NCBI GenBank assembly: GCA_951813575.1
Contig: OX638375.1
Coordinates: 3,177,042-3,241,041 of the forward strand
Direction: 5' to 3'
Source of the DNA: Candidatus Binatia bacterium
GTDB taxonomy: Bacteria > Desulfobacterota > Binatia > UBA9968 > JAJDTQ01
Length of the DNA: 64,000 nt
Below the pieces are notes generated by a model. It ran no database searches. It worked only from the letters and a program-made list of their open reading frames with translations, and was not told where the DNA came from. Positions 1 to 7,908 of the stretch are shown here, one piece after another. A program made the position numbers and the translations under genes. Every line of letters begins with the position of its first letter. Within the stretch, counting starts at the first letter, position 1.

Positions 1-903
1 CATGTGGCAGTTCAGAACTTTCGGCTAGAAACCATGCGACAGGACCCTACCGGTCTGGTCTTCACGATGAACCAGATGAGCCTCGCTTCTTACGCCAAGC
101 TCGGCGGCCGGCCCTGGCTTCTTGGTGCCGAGCAGACGGTCGGTCACGAGCTGGTGATCGGGGTTGGCAGTCATGTGGCATCTGACAGCAGGCTCGGGGG
201 TGGAGCACGACATGTCGGCATCACGACGGTGTTCTCCAGCGATGGCGGATATCATCTCAGCGAGCGGACGAACGTAGTTCCTTTCGAAGACTATTCCGCC
301 GCACTCACGGAGACGCTGAAAGGTACCATTATCCGGGTGCACAATGAGGACAATTGGAAGAGTACGGACCGGGTACGGTTGATCTTCCACATGTTCAAGC
401 CAGCTAAGGACGTTGAAGCCGATGCGATCAAGGCAGCGGTAGAGGGGCTAGAGCTGGACAATGTCACCTATGCGTTTCTCCATGTGGCGCCGAGTCACCC
501 TTTCGTCATTTTCGACAAGAACCAGAAAGGCCAGCCATTCTACGCACCGAAGAAGGGCGTACTCGGTCCAACGCGCGGCGTGCATCTGAAGCTCGGGGAC
601 TATGAATCGCTCGTAGTGTTTTCAGGTGCTTCGGAACTGAAACGAGAAACAGATGGGTTGCCCCGCGCATGTCTCCTGAAGCTCCATCGCAATTCGACTT
701 TCGGAGACATGACTTATCTCGCACGGCAAGCCTTCGATTTTACAGCGCATTCCTGGCGTGTTATGTCGCCAGAGCCATATCCGATCACTATCAAGTATTC
801 CGATCTCATCGCTGAACGTCTGACAGGATTGAAACAAATACCGGGCTGGGACGATGACGCGGTGAAGTTCCGGGAAATTGGCCGCACCCCGTGGTTCCTG
901 TAG
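1..903 (+). CDS. Prokaryotic Argonaute, long-B type, C-terminal PIWI part (5' truncated by window edge)
   Basis: The frame is open to the first base, so only the last 300 or so residues of a larger protein are visible. They form a PIWI domain resembling Rhodobacter sphaeroides Ago (alignment from memory): YAKLGGRPWLL near residue 30, ELVIGVGSH near 49, VGITTVFSSDGGY near 71, and the C-terminal IGRTPWFL expected to reach into the guide pocket. Active PIWI domains carry a DEDX tetrad. Here the first Asp position is Gly (IGVG), and the HRDG-like third motif is replaced by HMFKP, so the slicer site is dead. Such proteins bind guides and targets and signal to an effector. The next gene starts at the base after this stop codon, so the two are surely cotranscribed. 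Base composition is less GC-rich than the rest of the window, suggesting transfer. Confidence 0.88.
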   Translation, partial: HVAVQNFRLETMRQDPTGLVFTMNQMSLASYAKLGGRPWLLGAEQTVGHELVIGVGSHVASDSRLGGGARHVGITTVFSSDGGYHLSERTNVVPFEDYSAALTETLKGTIIRVHNEDNWKSTDRVRLIFHMFKPAKDVEADAIKAAVEGLELDNVTYAFLHVAPSHPFVIFDKNQKGQPFYAPKKGVLGPTRGVHLKLGDYESLVVFSGASELKRETDGLPRACLLKLHRNSTFGDMTYLARQAFDFTAHSWRVMSPEPYPITIKYSDLIAERLTGLKQIPGWDDDAVKFREIGRTPWFL

Positions 904-2067
904 ATGAAACTCAGTGATCTGAACGCGTCCCTTGTCATTGAGACGGAGGTCTACCGAGCGCTTCCACCTCATGTGGCGGCGTTTTGTAGCTATCTTGTCC
1001 CGGGCGACCGAGACCGGTTAGACGAGGAAGCTTCGCTTGCCGTGGACAGTCAGTCCTATCAGGCAATCGCCGCGGCAGGTTACGCGCTGGCCAACGACCC
1101 GTCCAGGGACGGGCTCGTAGCGGCTTTCAAAGGCGCGTTCGAGCATCTATCTGGCCGAAAATTTTTCGCCGAGGGTCGGACGCCTCGTTTCGAGGTCGAT
1201 GGCGTCGCGCTTCTCGGAGTCGCGCTTGGGGCCAAGGCCGCGGGGATCCCACAGGCCGGTGCCCGATGGCTTGAAAATTTGCTGCAACGCTCGTCACGCA
1301 CGCTGCAGGCGGACCGTTGGCAACGTGATCTGGTGGAAGTTGCCCGAGGCATCATCAACCCGAATCACGAGATGTCGATCGAAGACATAAGGGTTCGAAC
1401 CGCGTTCTTAGCGACATCCTCCGAGCAGGAACGTCAAGCCGCTTGGGCCGGAATGATCGCCCGGGCTGGAGAAAGCGATGCTGTTCAGGTTGCCGTAAAT
1501 CGAGCAGTATTCGAGCGCTGTGCAGCGGTCCTTGCAGGCCTGACAATCGGTGGCGCTGGTGTTGCAGGACTTGTCTCAATACTCGAAGGCCTCGCGCAGT
1601 CGATGTCGCATTGGACCTACGAGACGAGCCCGCGGGTCAAGGGTGTGACACCGCAGCAGTGGGAAGTCGCTCACGAATATCATGTGCAGAACCTGCTCTG
1701 GACATTGCTTCGACCAGTCTTTTTGGACCTGGTGGATGAGCAGTCGCTACCAAAAGTTGGGCACAAGACACCACGTTATGATCTTGGAGTACCGTCGCTT
1801 GGGACGATCATTGAAGTCAAATACATGCGCATGGCTGGCTCAGGGGCGTGCCGCAAGATTACGGAAGAGATAGCTGCTGATCGGTCGCTCTATCTGAGTC
1901 GGACGACGGGCTACTCAAAGTTGATCGCCTTCATCTGGGATGACTGTCGCCAAACAGAAGAGTATCAGACACTCAAAGCGGGTCTCGAGGGTATGGAGGG
2001 GATTGACAGGGTTATCATCTTACCGCGTCCGTCGCGCATGAGCCGAGGAACTCTTCAACGAGCTTGA
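904..2067 (+). CDS. PD-(D/E)XK nuclease, Argonaute-associated effector
   Basis: The 387-residue protein has a C-terminal restriction-endonuclease-fold core: Asp293 in RYDLGVP, then 11 residues on the E-V-K triad at 304-306, followed by an EEI/D helix (residues 321-327) and two hydrophobic strands (KLIAFIWDD and RVIILPRP). The first 280 residues match nothing I recognise; they are mixed helical and may contact the Argonaute. ATG follows the Argonaute stop with zero spacing. Dead long-B Argonautes are known to pair with nuclease, Sir2 or membrane effectors that act in abortive infection. By that precedent this enzyme would degrade DNA once the Argonaute finds a guide-matched invader. Its low GC matches the upstream gene. 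DNase rather than RNase activity is an assumption. Confidence 0.8.
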   Translation: MKLSDLNASLVIETEVYRALPPHVAAFCSYLVPGDRDRLDEEASLAVDSQSYQAIAAAGYALANDPSRDGLVAAFKGAFEHLSGRKFFAEGRTPRFEVDGVALLGVALGAKAAGIPQAGARWLENLLQRSSRTLQADRWQRDLVEVARGIINPNHEMSIEDIRVRTAFLATSSEQERQAAWAGMIARAGESDAVQVAVNRAVFERCAAVLAGLTIGGAGVAGLVSILEGLAQSMSHWTYETSPRVKGVTPQQWEVAHEYHVQNLLWTLLRPVFLDLVDEQSLPKVGHKTPRYDLGVPSLGTIIEVKYMRMAGSGACRKITEEIAADRSLYLSRTTGYSKLIAFIWDDCRQTEEYQTLKAGLEGMEGIDRVIILPRPSRMSRGTLQRA

Positions 2068-2146
2068 GGCACTGACGGCGGCGGTGGCTGCCACCCCGAT
2101 CGCTAGTCGCACCGCGCCGACGGTTGAGATAAACGCCGCGAAGTAT

Positions 2147-3334
2147 TCAGACCACCTTGTCCCGGCGCATCTGCCCAATGGCGTCGGCGTCGTAGCCGAG
2201 CTCTTCGAGGATCGAGTCGGTGGCGTCGCCCAGGTCCGGGATGGGGTCGTAGCGGGGCGGGCTGCCGGACAGGTTGAGCGGGCTGCCGATGACGGGCACC
2301 TTGCCAACGGGGGAGTCCACCTCCCGGATCATGCGCCGGGCGGCGGCCTGGGGATGGGCCAGCACCTGGGCGATGCCGCGGACCTTTCCGTTGGGCAGCT
2401 CCGCCGCCTGCAGGCGTTCGAGCCACGTCTCGTGGCCGTGCTCCAGGAAGAGCCGCTCGATGGTTTCCTCGAGCGCGCCGCGGTTTTCCCTGCGCGCCTC
2501 CACCGTGGCGAAGCGGGGGTCTTCCATGAGCGCGGGGCTTTCCATCACCCTGAGGCAGAAGACCTCCCAGTCCTTGGGCGTGGCCACTGCGAGGTTCACG
2601 TATTCGCCGTCGCCCGTCATGTAGGGGCCGTAGGGGGTGACGTAGTGGTGCCGCATGCCCACCCGGCTGGGTTCCTCGCCCCGGTGCCAGTAGTGGTGCG
2701 GGAAGTAGCCCAGCCAGGAGAGGATGCTCTCGAACATGGAGATGTCGATGACCTGCCCGGCGCCGGTCTTCTCCCGCTGAAACAGCGCCAGGACGATGCC
2801 CAGGGCGGCGTACATGCCGGAGGCGATGTCGGACACGGACACGCCGGCCCGGGCGGGCTTGTCGGGGTAGCCGGTGGTGGCGATGATGCCGGCTTCGCCC
2901 TGGATCAGCAGGTCGTAGGCCTTGACGTCGCGGTAGGGGCCGTCCTGGCCGTAGCCCGAGAGCGAGCAGTAGATGAGGCGTGGGTTGATCTCGTGGAGGG
3001 TCTCCCAGCCCAGCCCCACGCGCTCGGCCACGCCCGGGGCGTAGTTCTCGAAGAAGACGTCCGTGGTCTTTACGAGCTTGTGGAGGACCTCCAGGCCTTC
3101 CGGCTTCTTGACGTCCACCGTGAGGCTCCGCTTGTTGCGGTTGAGCCACACGTAGCCGGACGATAGCCCCTTCACCGCCGTGTCCCAGTGGCGGATCAGG
3201 TCGCCCACGCCCGGGCGCTCGATCTTGATGACCTCGGCCCCCATCTCTCCCAGCAGGCCGGTGCCGAAAGGGCCCGCGAGCACCTGCTCGAAGGCCATGA
3301 CCCGCACGCCGCTCAGCGCCAGGCCGTCACTCAC
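2147..3334 (-). CDS. CaiB/BaiF family III CoA-transferase
   Basis: A 395-residue family III CoA-transferase, which moves CoA between acyl-CoA and a free acid through an aspartyl-CoA anhydride. The N-terminal AFEQVLAGPFGTGLLGEMGA and IKIERPGVGD motifs and the catalytic Asp (Asp169, in GVSVSDIASG) are intact, and the length is usual. I chose the GTG at 3334 rather than the longer ATG frame, because translation then overlaps the end of the upstream MaoC gene by 8 bp and begins at the conserved SDGLALSGVRV segment. Together with MaoC, acyl-CoA dehydrogenase and CitE-like genes next door it fits a dicarboxylate route such as itaconate or citramalate activation; the substrate is not proven. Confidence 0.9.
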   Translation of the reverse strand: MSDGLALSGVRVMAFEQVLAGPFGTGLLGEMGAEVIKIERPGVGDLIRHWDTAVKGLSSGYVWLNRNKRSLTVDVKKPEGLEVLHKLVKTTDVFFENYAPGVAERVGLGWETLHEINPRLIYCSLSGYGQDGPYRDVKAYDLLIQGEAGIIATTGYPDKPARAGVSVSDIASGMYAALGIVLALFQREKTGAGQVIDISMFESILSWLGYFPHHYWHRGEEPSRVGMRHHYVTPYGPYMTGDGEYVNLAVATPKDWEVFCLRVMESPALMEDPRFATVEARRENRGALEETIERLFLEHGHETWLERLQAAELPNGKVRGIAQVLAHPQAAARRMIREVDSPVGKVPVIGSPLNLSGSPPRYDPIPDLGDATDSILEELGYDADAIGQMRRDKVV

Positions 3335-3833
3335 CGTCCACGATCTCCGGGAAGATGTCACGCCTCGGGGCGAACTCCTTGCGCCAGACCATGACGCTGC
3401 GGGCGTAGTCGATGACCACCTTGCCTTCCTGCTGGACGCCCCGGGTGCGCACCTTGACGATGCCCCACTGGGGTTTCGACCTGGAGTCGCGCTTCTCCAG
3501 CACCTCGGACTCGGAGTAGAGGGTGTCGCCGGCGAACAAGGGGTTGGGCAGCGTGATCTGGTCCCAGCCCAGGGCGAAGCCGTTCTCGCTCACGTCCGCC
3601 ACCCCCATGCCGGCCACGATGGCCAAGGTGAGGGCGCTGTTGATCAGGCACTTCCCGAACTCGGTACGCTTGCCGTACTCGTTGTTGAAGTGGATCTGGT
3701 TCGTGTTGTTGGTGAGCAGCGTGAACCAGATGTTGTCGTTCTCCGTGACCGTGCGCCCGACCCGGCACCGGTACACGTCGCCGACGTTGAAGTCCTCGAA
3801 ATAGCGGCCTTCCCAGCCCTTTATGACTGCCAT
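3327..3833 (-). CDS. MaoC-like hot-dog-fold acyl-CoA hydratase
   Basis: A 168-residue single hot-dog domain. The segment YFEDFNVGDVYRCRVGRTVT followed by ENDNIWFTLLTNNTNQIHFN is the typical MaoC opening, with the hydratase motif Asn/His (NTNQIHFN) where (R)-specific enoyl-CoA hydratases carry D-x4-H. ALTLAIVAGMG and LFAGDTLY complete the fold. The start at 3833 is fixed by a strong ribosome site (GGAAGGAG). It overlaps the CoA-transferase gene by 8 bp, so the two are translationally coupled. In this setting it could hydrate itaconyl-CoA or mesaconyl-CoA to a citramalyl-type CoA ester; other 2-enoyl-CoA substrates are possible. Confidence 0.85.
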   Translation of the reverse strand: MAVIKGWEGRYFEDFNVGDVYRCRVGRTVTENDNIWFTLLTNNTNQIHFNNEYGKRTEFGKCLINSALTLAIVAGMGVADVSENGFALGWDQITLPNPLFAGDTLYSESEVLEKRDSRSKPQWGIVKVRTRGVQQEGKVVIDYARSVMVWRKEFAPRRDIFPEIVDGE

Positions 3834-3854
3834 GGGAAATCTCCTTCCACGTAT

Positions 3855-3882
3855 CGTCATTCCCGCGGAAGCGGAAATGACG
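3855..3882. repeat. Short inverted repeat (REP-like, ATTCCCGC family)
   Basis: Two 12-bp arms starting CGTCATT flank a 4-base loop with one mismatch, just upstream of the MaoC gene start. The same core palindrome (ATTCCCGC, loop, GCGGGAAT) recurs at 7704-7723. Such intergenic palindromes are common in bacterial genomes and may act as mRNA stabilisers or be REP elements. Confidence 0.6.
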
Positions 3883-3952
3883 CACTCGGGGTGTCGGCAC
3901 TTTTGCCACAGGGTAGCATACGCGGCGCGGAAGAGGGAAAACCGGCCCGGTC

Positions 3953-4687
3953 TCACTGTGCCTTGAACACGATGTCGCCGAAGTAGGCGGTGGCAGACTC
4001 CTGCGTGTTGTCGGTATCGGTCATTACGGCCACGCCGGAGACCCGGGGCGGGTCCCCGCCGAACGCCTTCCGGTAGTCTTCGACGAGATTCCGCGATTCG
4101 CTCACCCACCGGCCGACCTTTTCCCCTCCGCTCTCCAGGACGATCATCATCTCCCGGTCGGTGTAGGGATTGGGGACGACGGTCCCCACCGGGCTCCTGC
4201 TCTCCCAAATGTAGGTGATGGCGCCCATGGGCGGGTATTCGCCCCGGGTCAGCCGGATCGCCTCGTACTTCGCCCGTTCGAACATGCCCACCTTGCTGCT
4301 GTCATACCTGAACGTGATGTACACCCGGGCCGGGTAGTCGTCGCCGTCCTTGCGGGTGACGTCGCCCTTCTCCAGGACGTTTTCGACCTTCCAGCGCCAC
4401 TCGACGACGGGGTATTGCATGGGGTCGATGTCCACCTGGCGGACCAGGCCCGAGGCCGAGGCCCGGCTCACCGCCTTGACCGCCACGGTGCCGTTGTCCT
4501 GCACCAGGGAGTATTCCGTGTGCCTCTCGATCTTGTCGAAGGTGAGAGGTTCCCAGCCGTCGGGCAAGAGTCCGCCCGCTTTCGCGGCCGAGAACTTCCC
4601 GATATCCAGCGTCGCCGGCGATTGCGCACCGAGGGCCGCCGCCGTCAGGGCGAGGGTAAGGGCTGTCAGCATCGGCCAAATTGGCAT
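3953..4687 (-). CDS. DUF3047 family exported protein
   Basis: A 244-residue protein with an N-terminal signal peptide (hydrophobic stretch after MPIWPM, ending near residue 21 at GAQS) and a mature domain matching the DUF3047 family: VKAVSRASASGLVR, WRWKVEN, KDGDDYPARVYITFRYD and the C-terminal DTDNT with YFGDIVF. The family looks like a beta-sandwich; its function is unknown, though a periplasmic carbohydrate- or ligand-binding role has been guessed. The start is set by GGAGG five bases upstream. It is divergent from the acyl-CoA dehydrogenase gene with only 33 bp between and sits inside an otherwise metabolic cluster. Confidence 0.82.
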   Translation of the reverse strand: MPIWPMLTALTLALTAAALGAQSPATLDIGKFSAAKAGGLLPDGWEPLTFDKIERHTEYSLVQDNGTVAVKAVSRASASGLVRQVDIDPMQYPVVEWRWKVENVLEKGDVTRKDGDDYPARVYITFRYDSSKVGMFERAKYEAIRLTRGEYPPMGAITYIWESRSPVGTVVPNPYTDREMMIVLESGGEKVGRWVSESRNLVEDYRKAFGGDPPRVSGVAVMTDTDNTQESATAYFGDIVFKAQ

Positions 4688-4710
4688 TAGGAGCCTCCTC
4701 TCTGTATAGT
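4681..4710 (+). promoter_or_regulatory. Candidate sigma-70 promoter for the acyl-CoA dehydrogenase operon
   Basis: TTGGCA (4681-4686) and TATAGT (4705-4710) are 18 bp apart. The expected transcription start falls around 4717, only a few bases before the ATG at 4721. No Shine-Dalgarno sequence is seen there, so the mRNA may be nearly leaderless. The -35 box overlaps the start codon of the divergent DUF3047 gene. Confidence 0.5.
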
Positions 4711-4720
4711 ACCCGCACCC

Positions 4721-5884
4721 ATGATGGATTTCACCCTGACCGAGGACCAGGTGCAGCTCCGGGAGGAGATCCGCAAGGTCTGCCAGGACTATTCCGACCC
4801 CTACTGGCGGGAGGTGGATGCCAGGGGCGAGTACCCGGAGGCGTTCGTGGCCAAGCTTACGGAGCTGGGCTGGCTGGCGGCGCTGATCCCCGAGGAGTAC
4901 GGCGGCATCGGCCTCGGCATCACCGAGGCGAGCATCATCCTGGAGGAAATCAACCGCTGGGGCGGCAACGCCACCGCGTGCCACGCGCAGATGTACACCA
5001 TGGGGACGGTGCTGCGGCACGGCAGCGAGGAGCAGAAGCGGCGCTACCTGCCTGGGGTGGCCAGCGGCGAGATCCGGCTCCAGGCGTTCGGGGTCACCGA
5101 GCCCGACTCGGGCACCGAGACTACCCGCATCCGCACCACGGCGGTGCGCAAGGGCGACCGCTACGTGGTCAACGGCCAGAAGATCTTCATCTCGCGGGTG
5201 CTCCAGTCCGACCTGATGCTGCTGCTGGCCCGGACCACCGCCTACGACGAGCTCGAGGACAAGACCCGCGGATTGTCGGCCTTTCTGGTGGACTTGAGGG
5301 AAGCCGGGGACGCGCTGGAAGTGAAGCCCCTGGACATGATGATCAACCATCATACCAACGCGCTGTTCTTCTCCGACCTGGAGGTGGCGGCGGAGAACCT
5401 CATCGGCGAGGAGGGCATGGGTTTCCGCTACATCATCGACGGCTGGAATGCCGAGCGCATCCTGATCGCCGCCGAGGCGGTGGGGGACGGCCGCTGGTTC
5501 GTGGACCGGGCGTCGCGCTACGCCGGCGAGCGGGAGGTGTTCGGCCGCCCCATCGGCGCCAACCAGGGGATACAGTTTCCCATCGTCCAGGCCTACGCCC
5601 ACATCGAGGCGGCGGACCTGGTGCGCTGGCAGGCCGCCTCGAAGTTCGACCGGGGCGAGCGCTGCGGCGCCGAGGCCAACATGGCCAAGCTGCTGGCCTC
5701 GGAAGCGTCGTGGGAGGCGGCCAATGCCTGCATGACCACCCACGGCGGCTATGGACTGTCGGTGGACTACGACGTGGAGCGCAAGTTCCGGGAGACCCGG
5801 CTGCTGACCATCGCGCCGGTGAGCAACAACCTGGTGCTGGCCTACCTCGGGCAGCACGTATTGGGCATGCCGCGTTCCTACTGA
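4721..5884 (+). CDS. Acyl-CoA dehydrogenase
   Basis: A 387-residue FAD flavoprotein of the acyl-CoA dehydrogenase family. In order: all-alpha N-terminal domain, the FAD/substrate segment FGVTEPDSGTETTR near residue 126, middle beta domain, and the C-terminal helical domain with VFGRPIGANQGIQF and THGGYGLS. Most members have a catalytic Glu in the segment GG-G-x3-E-Y-x-V-E. Here that position reads V-D-Y-D-V-E, so an Asp stands in for Glu, which should slow or retune proton abstraction. Electrons would go to ETF. It is the first gene of a run with the CitE-like lyase 15 bp downstream. In Pseudomonas an acyl-CoA dehydrogenase also accompanies the itaconate genes. Confidence 0.93.
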   Translation: MMDFTLTEDQVQLREEIRKVCQDYSDPYWREVDARGEYPEAFVAKLTELGWLAALIPEEYGGIGLGITEASIILEEINRWGGNATACHAQMYTMGTVLRHGSEEQKRRYLPGVASGEIRLQAFGVTEPDSGTETTRIRTTAVRKGDRYVVNGQKIFISRVLQSDLMLLLARTTAYDELEDKTRGLSAFLVDLREAGDALEVKPLDMMINHHTNALFFSDLEVAAENLIGEEGMGFRYIIDGWNAERILIAAEAVGDGRWFVDRASRYAGEREVFGRPIGANQGIQFPIVQAYAHIEAADLVRWQAASKFDRGERCGAEANMAKLLASEASWEAANACMTTHGGYGLSVDYDVERKFRETRLLTIAPVSNNLVLAYLGQHVLGMPRSY

Positions 5885-5899
5885 ACGAGAGACACGACC

Positions 5900-6778
5900 A
5901 TGGACCTGCAACGTTCCTGGATGTTCGTGCCGGGGCACCGGCAGCGGATGATCGACAAGGCCCTGGGGCTGGACGCCGACGCCCTCATGCTGGACATCGA
6001 GGACGGCGTGGCGCCGGCGGAGAAGGATCAGGCGCGGCGCCTCATCGGCGAGGCCCTGGGGCGGGAGCGGGGAGCCGGTGAGCCGCTCCGGTACGTGCGC
6101 ATCAACGCCATCGGGCACCAGCGCATGGCGGACGATCTGGCCGCGGTGCTGCGGCCGGGGCTCGACGGGCTGGTGCTCCCCAAGGTGGAATCGCCGGAAG
6201 AGATCGCGACGGTGGAGTCCCTGGTGGCGGACCACGAAGCGGCCACCGGCGTTACGGTGAGGATGCTGGTGGCCATCGAGAGCCCCAGGGGACTCCTGGC
6301 GGCTCCGGCCATCGCCGGGTGCTCGCCGCGGGTCGTGGGGCTCATGTTCGGCGCGGAGGATTTCGGCCGGGAGCTGGGACTGCCTGCCTCCCGGGAGGGA
6401 GAGGCGCAGGAGCTGCTCTACGCCCGTTCGGCCCTGGTGGTGGCGGCGGCTTCGGCCCATGTCCAGGCGGTGGACGGCGTCTGGGTGGATCTTCAGGATC
6501 CGGACGGGCTGGCCCGGTTCGCGCTGCAGTCGCGGCGCCTGGGCTTCAGCGGCATGTCGTCCATCCATCCGTCCCAGATCGCGCCCATCAACAGCGCCTT
6601 CAGCCCCGGCCCCGAGGAGGTCGACTACGCCCGCAAGGTCATCGCGGCGTACGAGGAGGCCGCCGCCCGGGGCGACGGCTCGGTGGCCTTCGGCGGCCAG
6701 CTCATCGACCGCCCCATCATCGAGCGGGCGCGCCGGACCCTGGAGCTAGCCGAAACCCTGGGGGTCGCGGACCAATGA
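5900..6778 (+). CDS. HpcH/HpaI aldolase, CitE-like CoA-ester lyase
   Basis: A 292-residue TIM-barrel lyase of the citrate lyase beta-subunit type. Motifs are the opening RSWMFVPGHRQRM, the acidic MLDIEDGVAP with metal-binding neighbours, the conserved arginine in YVRINAIG, VLPKVESPEEI, the metal-ligand Glu in LVAIESPRGLL, and VGLMFGAEDFGRELG. Members without the citrate lyase alpha subunit cleave malyl-CoA, methylmalyl-CoA or citramalyl-CoA. With a CoA-transferase and MaoC hydratase nearby, (S)-citramalyl-CoA lyase (to pyruvate and acetyl-CoA) is the most economical guess. It follows the dehydrogenase by 15 bp and is surely cotranscribed. Confidence 0.88.
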   Translation: MDLQRSWMFVPGHRQRMIDKALGLDADALMLDIEDGVAPAEKDQARRLIGEALGRERGAGEPLRYVRINAIGHQRMADDLAAVLRPGLDGLVLPKVESPEEIATVESLVADHEAATGVTVRMLVAIESPRGLLAAPAIAGCSPRVVGLMFGAEDFGRELGLPASREGEAQELLYARSALVVAAASAHVQAVDGVWVDLQDPDGLARFALQSRRLGFSGMSSIHPSQIAPINSAFSPGPEEVDYARKVIAAYEEAAARGDGSVAFGGQLIDRPIIERARRTLELAETLGVADQ

Positions 6779-6782
6779 CGGC

Positions 6783-6808
6783 GTAGGGGCGGGTCTCAAA
6801 CCCGCCCG
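6783..6808. repeat. Dispersed palindrome GGCGGGTYTCAAACCCGCC
   Basis: A palindrome beginning GTAGGGGCGGGTCTCAAA lies just after the CitE-like stop codon. Close relatives occur at 24731-24756, 34295-34323 and 41552-41581, always between genes. The core is a GC-rich hairpin with a TTTCAA-type loop. It may be a REP element or act as a transcription-attenuating hairpin. Confidence 0.55.
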
Positions 6809-6867
6809 CCTCCGGTCCACTGGAGACGCCTGGAGACGCCCGCCCGCAAGATGAGGAGTACAAGGCC

Positions 6868-7677
6868 ATGCCTCAGGTAGAGAACGCCGAGAACCTCCGC
6901 TGCCTCACCGCCACCAACCCCGGCTACATGACCCTCCGGGGGACCAACCAGTATCTCCTGGGGGACCGGGAGATCACCGTCATCGACGTCGCCCTCGGTT
7001 CGGACGAGAACCTCGACGGGCTGCTGGCCGAGATGGAGGCGCTCGGCGGGAACCGCATCACCCGGATCCTGCTGACCCACATCCACATGGACCACTGCGG
7101 CGGCGCGCTGGCGCTGAAGCAGCGGACGGGCGCCGAGGTGGGCATCTCGCGGGTGCGGGCCGGCCATCTCGGCGGCGAGGACTTCACCTACGACGAGGGC
7201 GACCGCATCCCCTATGACGGCGGCGAGTTGGAGGTGGTGTTCACCCCGGGCCACGAGGCCGGGCATTGTTGCTTCTACGAGCGGGAAAAGAAGATCCTGT
7301 TCTCAGGGGATCACATACTCGGCAAGGGCACCACGGTGGTGCCGGCGGGCGAGGGGAACATGCTCCACTACATGGAGTCCCTGGAGAAGCTCCTTTCACT
7401 CGACATCGAGTTGCTGCTTCCCGGCCACGGCCCCTTCGTGACCGAGCCCATGGCCAAGATCCGGGAGTACATCGACCACCGGCTGATGCGGGAGGACCAG
7501 ATCCTGCAGGGCCTGCGGGAAGGGCGCCATTCCATCGGCGATCTGGTGGCGGTCATCTACGTGGACTACCCGCAGGCGCTGATGCGGGTGGCCCACTCGT
7601 CCGTGGAAGCCCACCTGTTGAAGCTCGTGGCGGAGGAGAGAGTGTACCGGGAAGGCGACCGGTATTTCTTGAGCTAG
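6868..7677 (+). CDS. MBL-fold metallo-hydrolase
   Basis: A 269-residue metallo-beta-lactamase-fold hydrolase with the binuclear zinc motif THIHMDHCGG near residue 71, a later ligand in FTPGHEAGHCCFY, the bridging Asp in LFSGDHILG and the final His in LLPGHGPFV. A C-terminal helical extension (after residue 190) resembles the LACTB2 / beta-lactamase-like 2 subgroup with its winged-helix-like tail. Substrate is unknown: thioester or lactone hydrolysis and RNA cleavage are all known in the fold. It lies 89 bp after the CitE-like gene on the same strand and may be part of the same transcript, past a hairpin. Confidence 0.88.
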   Translation: MPQVENAENLRCLTATNPGYMTLRGTNQYLLGDREITVIDVALGSDENLDGLLAEMEALGGNRITRILLTHIHMDHCGGALALKQRTGAEVGISRVRAGHLGGEDFTYDEGDRIPYDGGELEVVFTPGHEAGHCCFYEREKKILFSGDHILGKGTTVVPAGEGNMLHYMESLEKLLSLDIELLLPGHGPFVTEPMAKIREYIDHRLMREDQILQGLREGRHSIGDLVAVIYVDYPQALMRVAHSSVEAHLLKLVAEERVYREGDRYFLS

Positions 7678-7703
7678 TAGGGACCGACCGGCCCCGCCCC
7701 TGG

Positions 7704-7850
7704 ATTCCCGCTTTCGCGGGAATGACGGGGATGAGGCGGGAATGACGGGGATGAGGCGGGAATGACGGGGATGAGGCGGGAATGATGGGGAATGAGGCGG
7801 GAATGATGGGGAATGAGGCGGGAATGATGGGGAATGACGCGGAATGACGG
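7704..7850. repeat. Tandem repeat, about six 20-21 bp units, headed by an ATTCCCGC palindrome
   Basis: A perfect 8-bp-arm palindrome (7704-7723) is followed by three identical 20-bp units (AATGACGGGGATGAGGCGGG, 7721-7780), two 21-bp variants (with GATGGGGAATGAGG) to 7822, and one degenerate unit to 7842. The tract fills the gap between the MBL gene and convergent rlpA. It looks like slippage expansion of the right arm of the palindrome. Unit identity without spacers excludes a CRISPR array. Confidence 0.85.
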
Positions 7851-7908
7851 ACTCGGGCAGTTGCGCCGCCCGTCACCGGCAAAGACGAGTCCGGGACGTC
7901 GCGGGGTC

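Noticed and set aside
2042..2146. Reading-frame tail after the nuclease gene encoding a helical peptide (EELFNELEALTAAVA)
   Set aside because: A frameshift could add it to the nuclease, but a stop codon immediately precedes it and the conserved nuclease end is already complete; no evidence decides it.
3953..6568. Very long open frames antisense to or shifted from the metabolic genes (also 20979-23006 and 27218-29830 on the minus strand, 52507-53034 on the plus strand)
   Set aside because: They are low-complexity Arg/Pro/Gly/His-rich translations of high-GC third-position-biased genes; the frames with recognised families lie opposite or shifted.
7704..7850. CRISPR array
   Set aside because: Units are directly abutting without unique spacers, and no cas genes are present. 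The same applies to 40305-40400.
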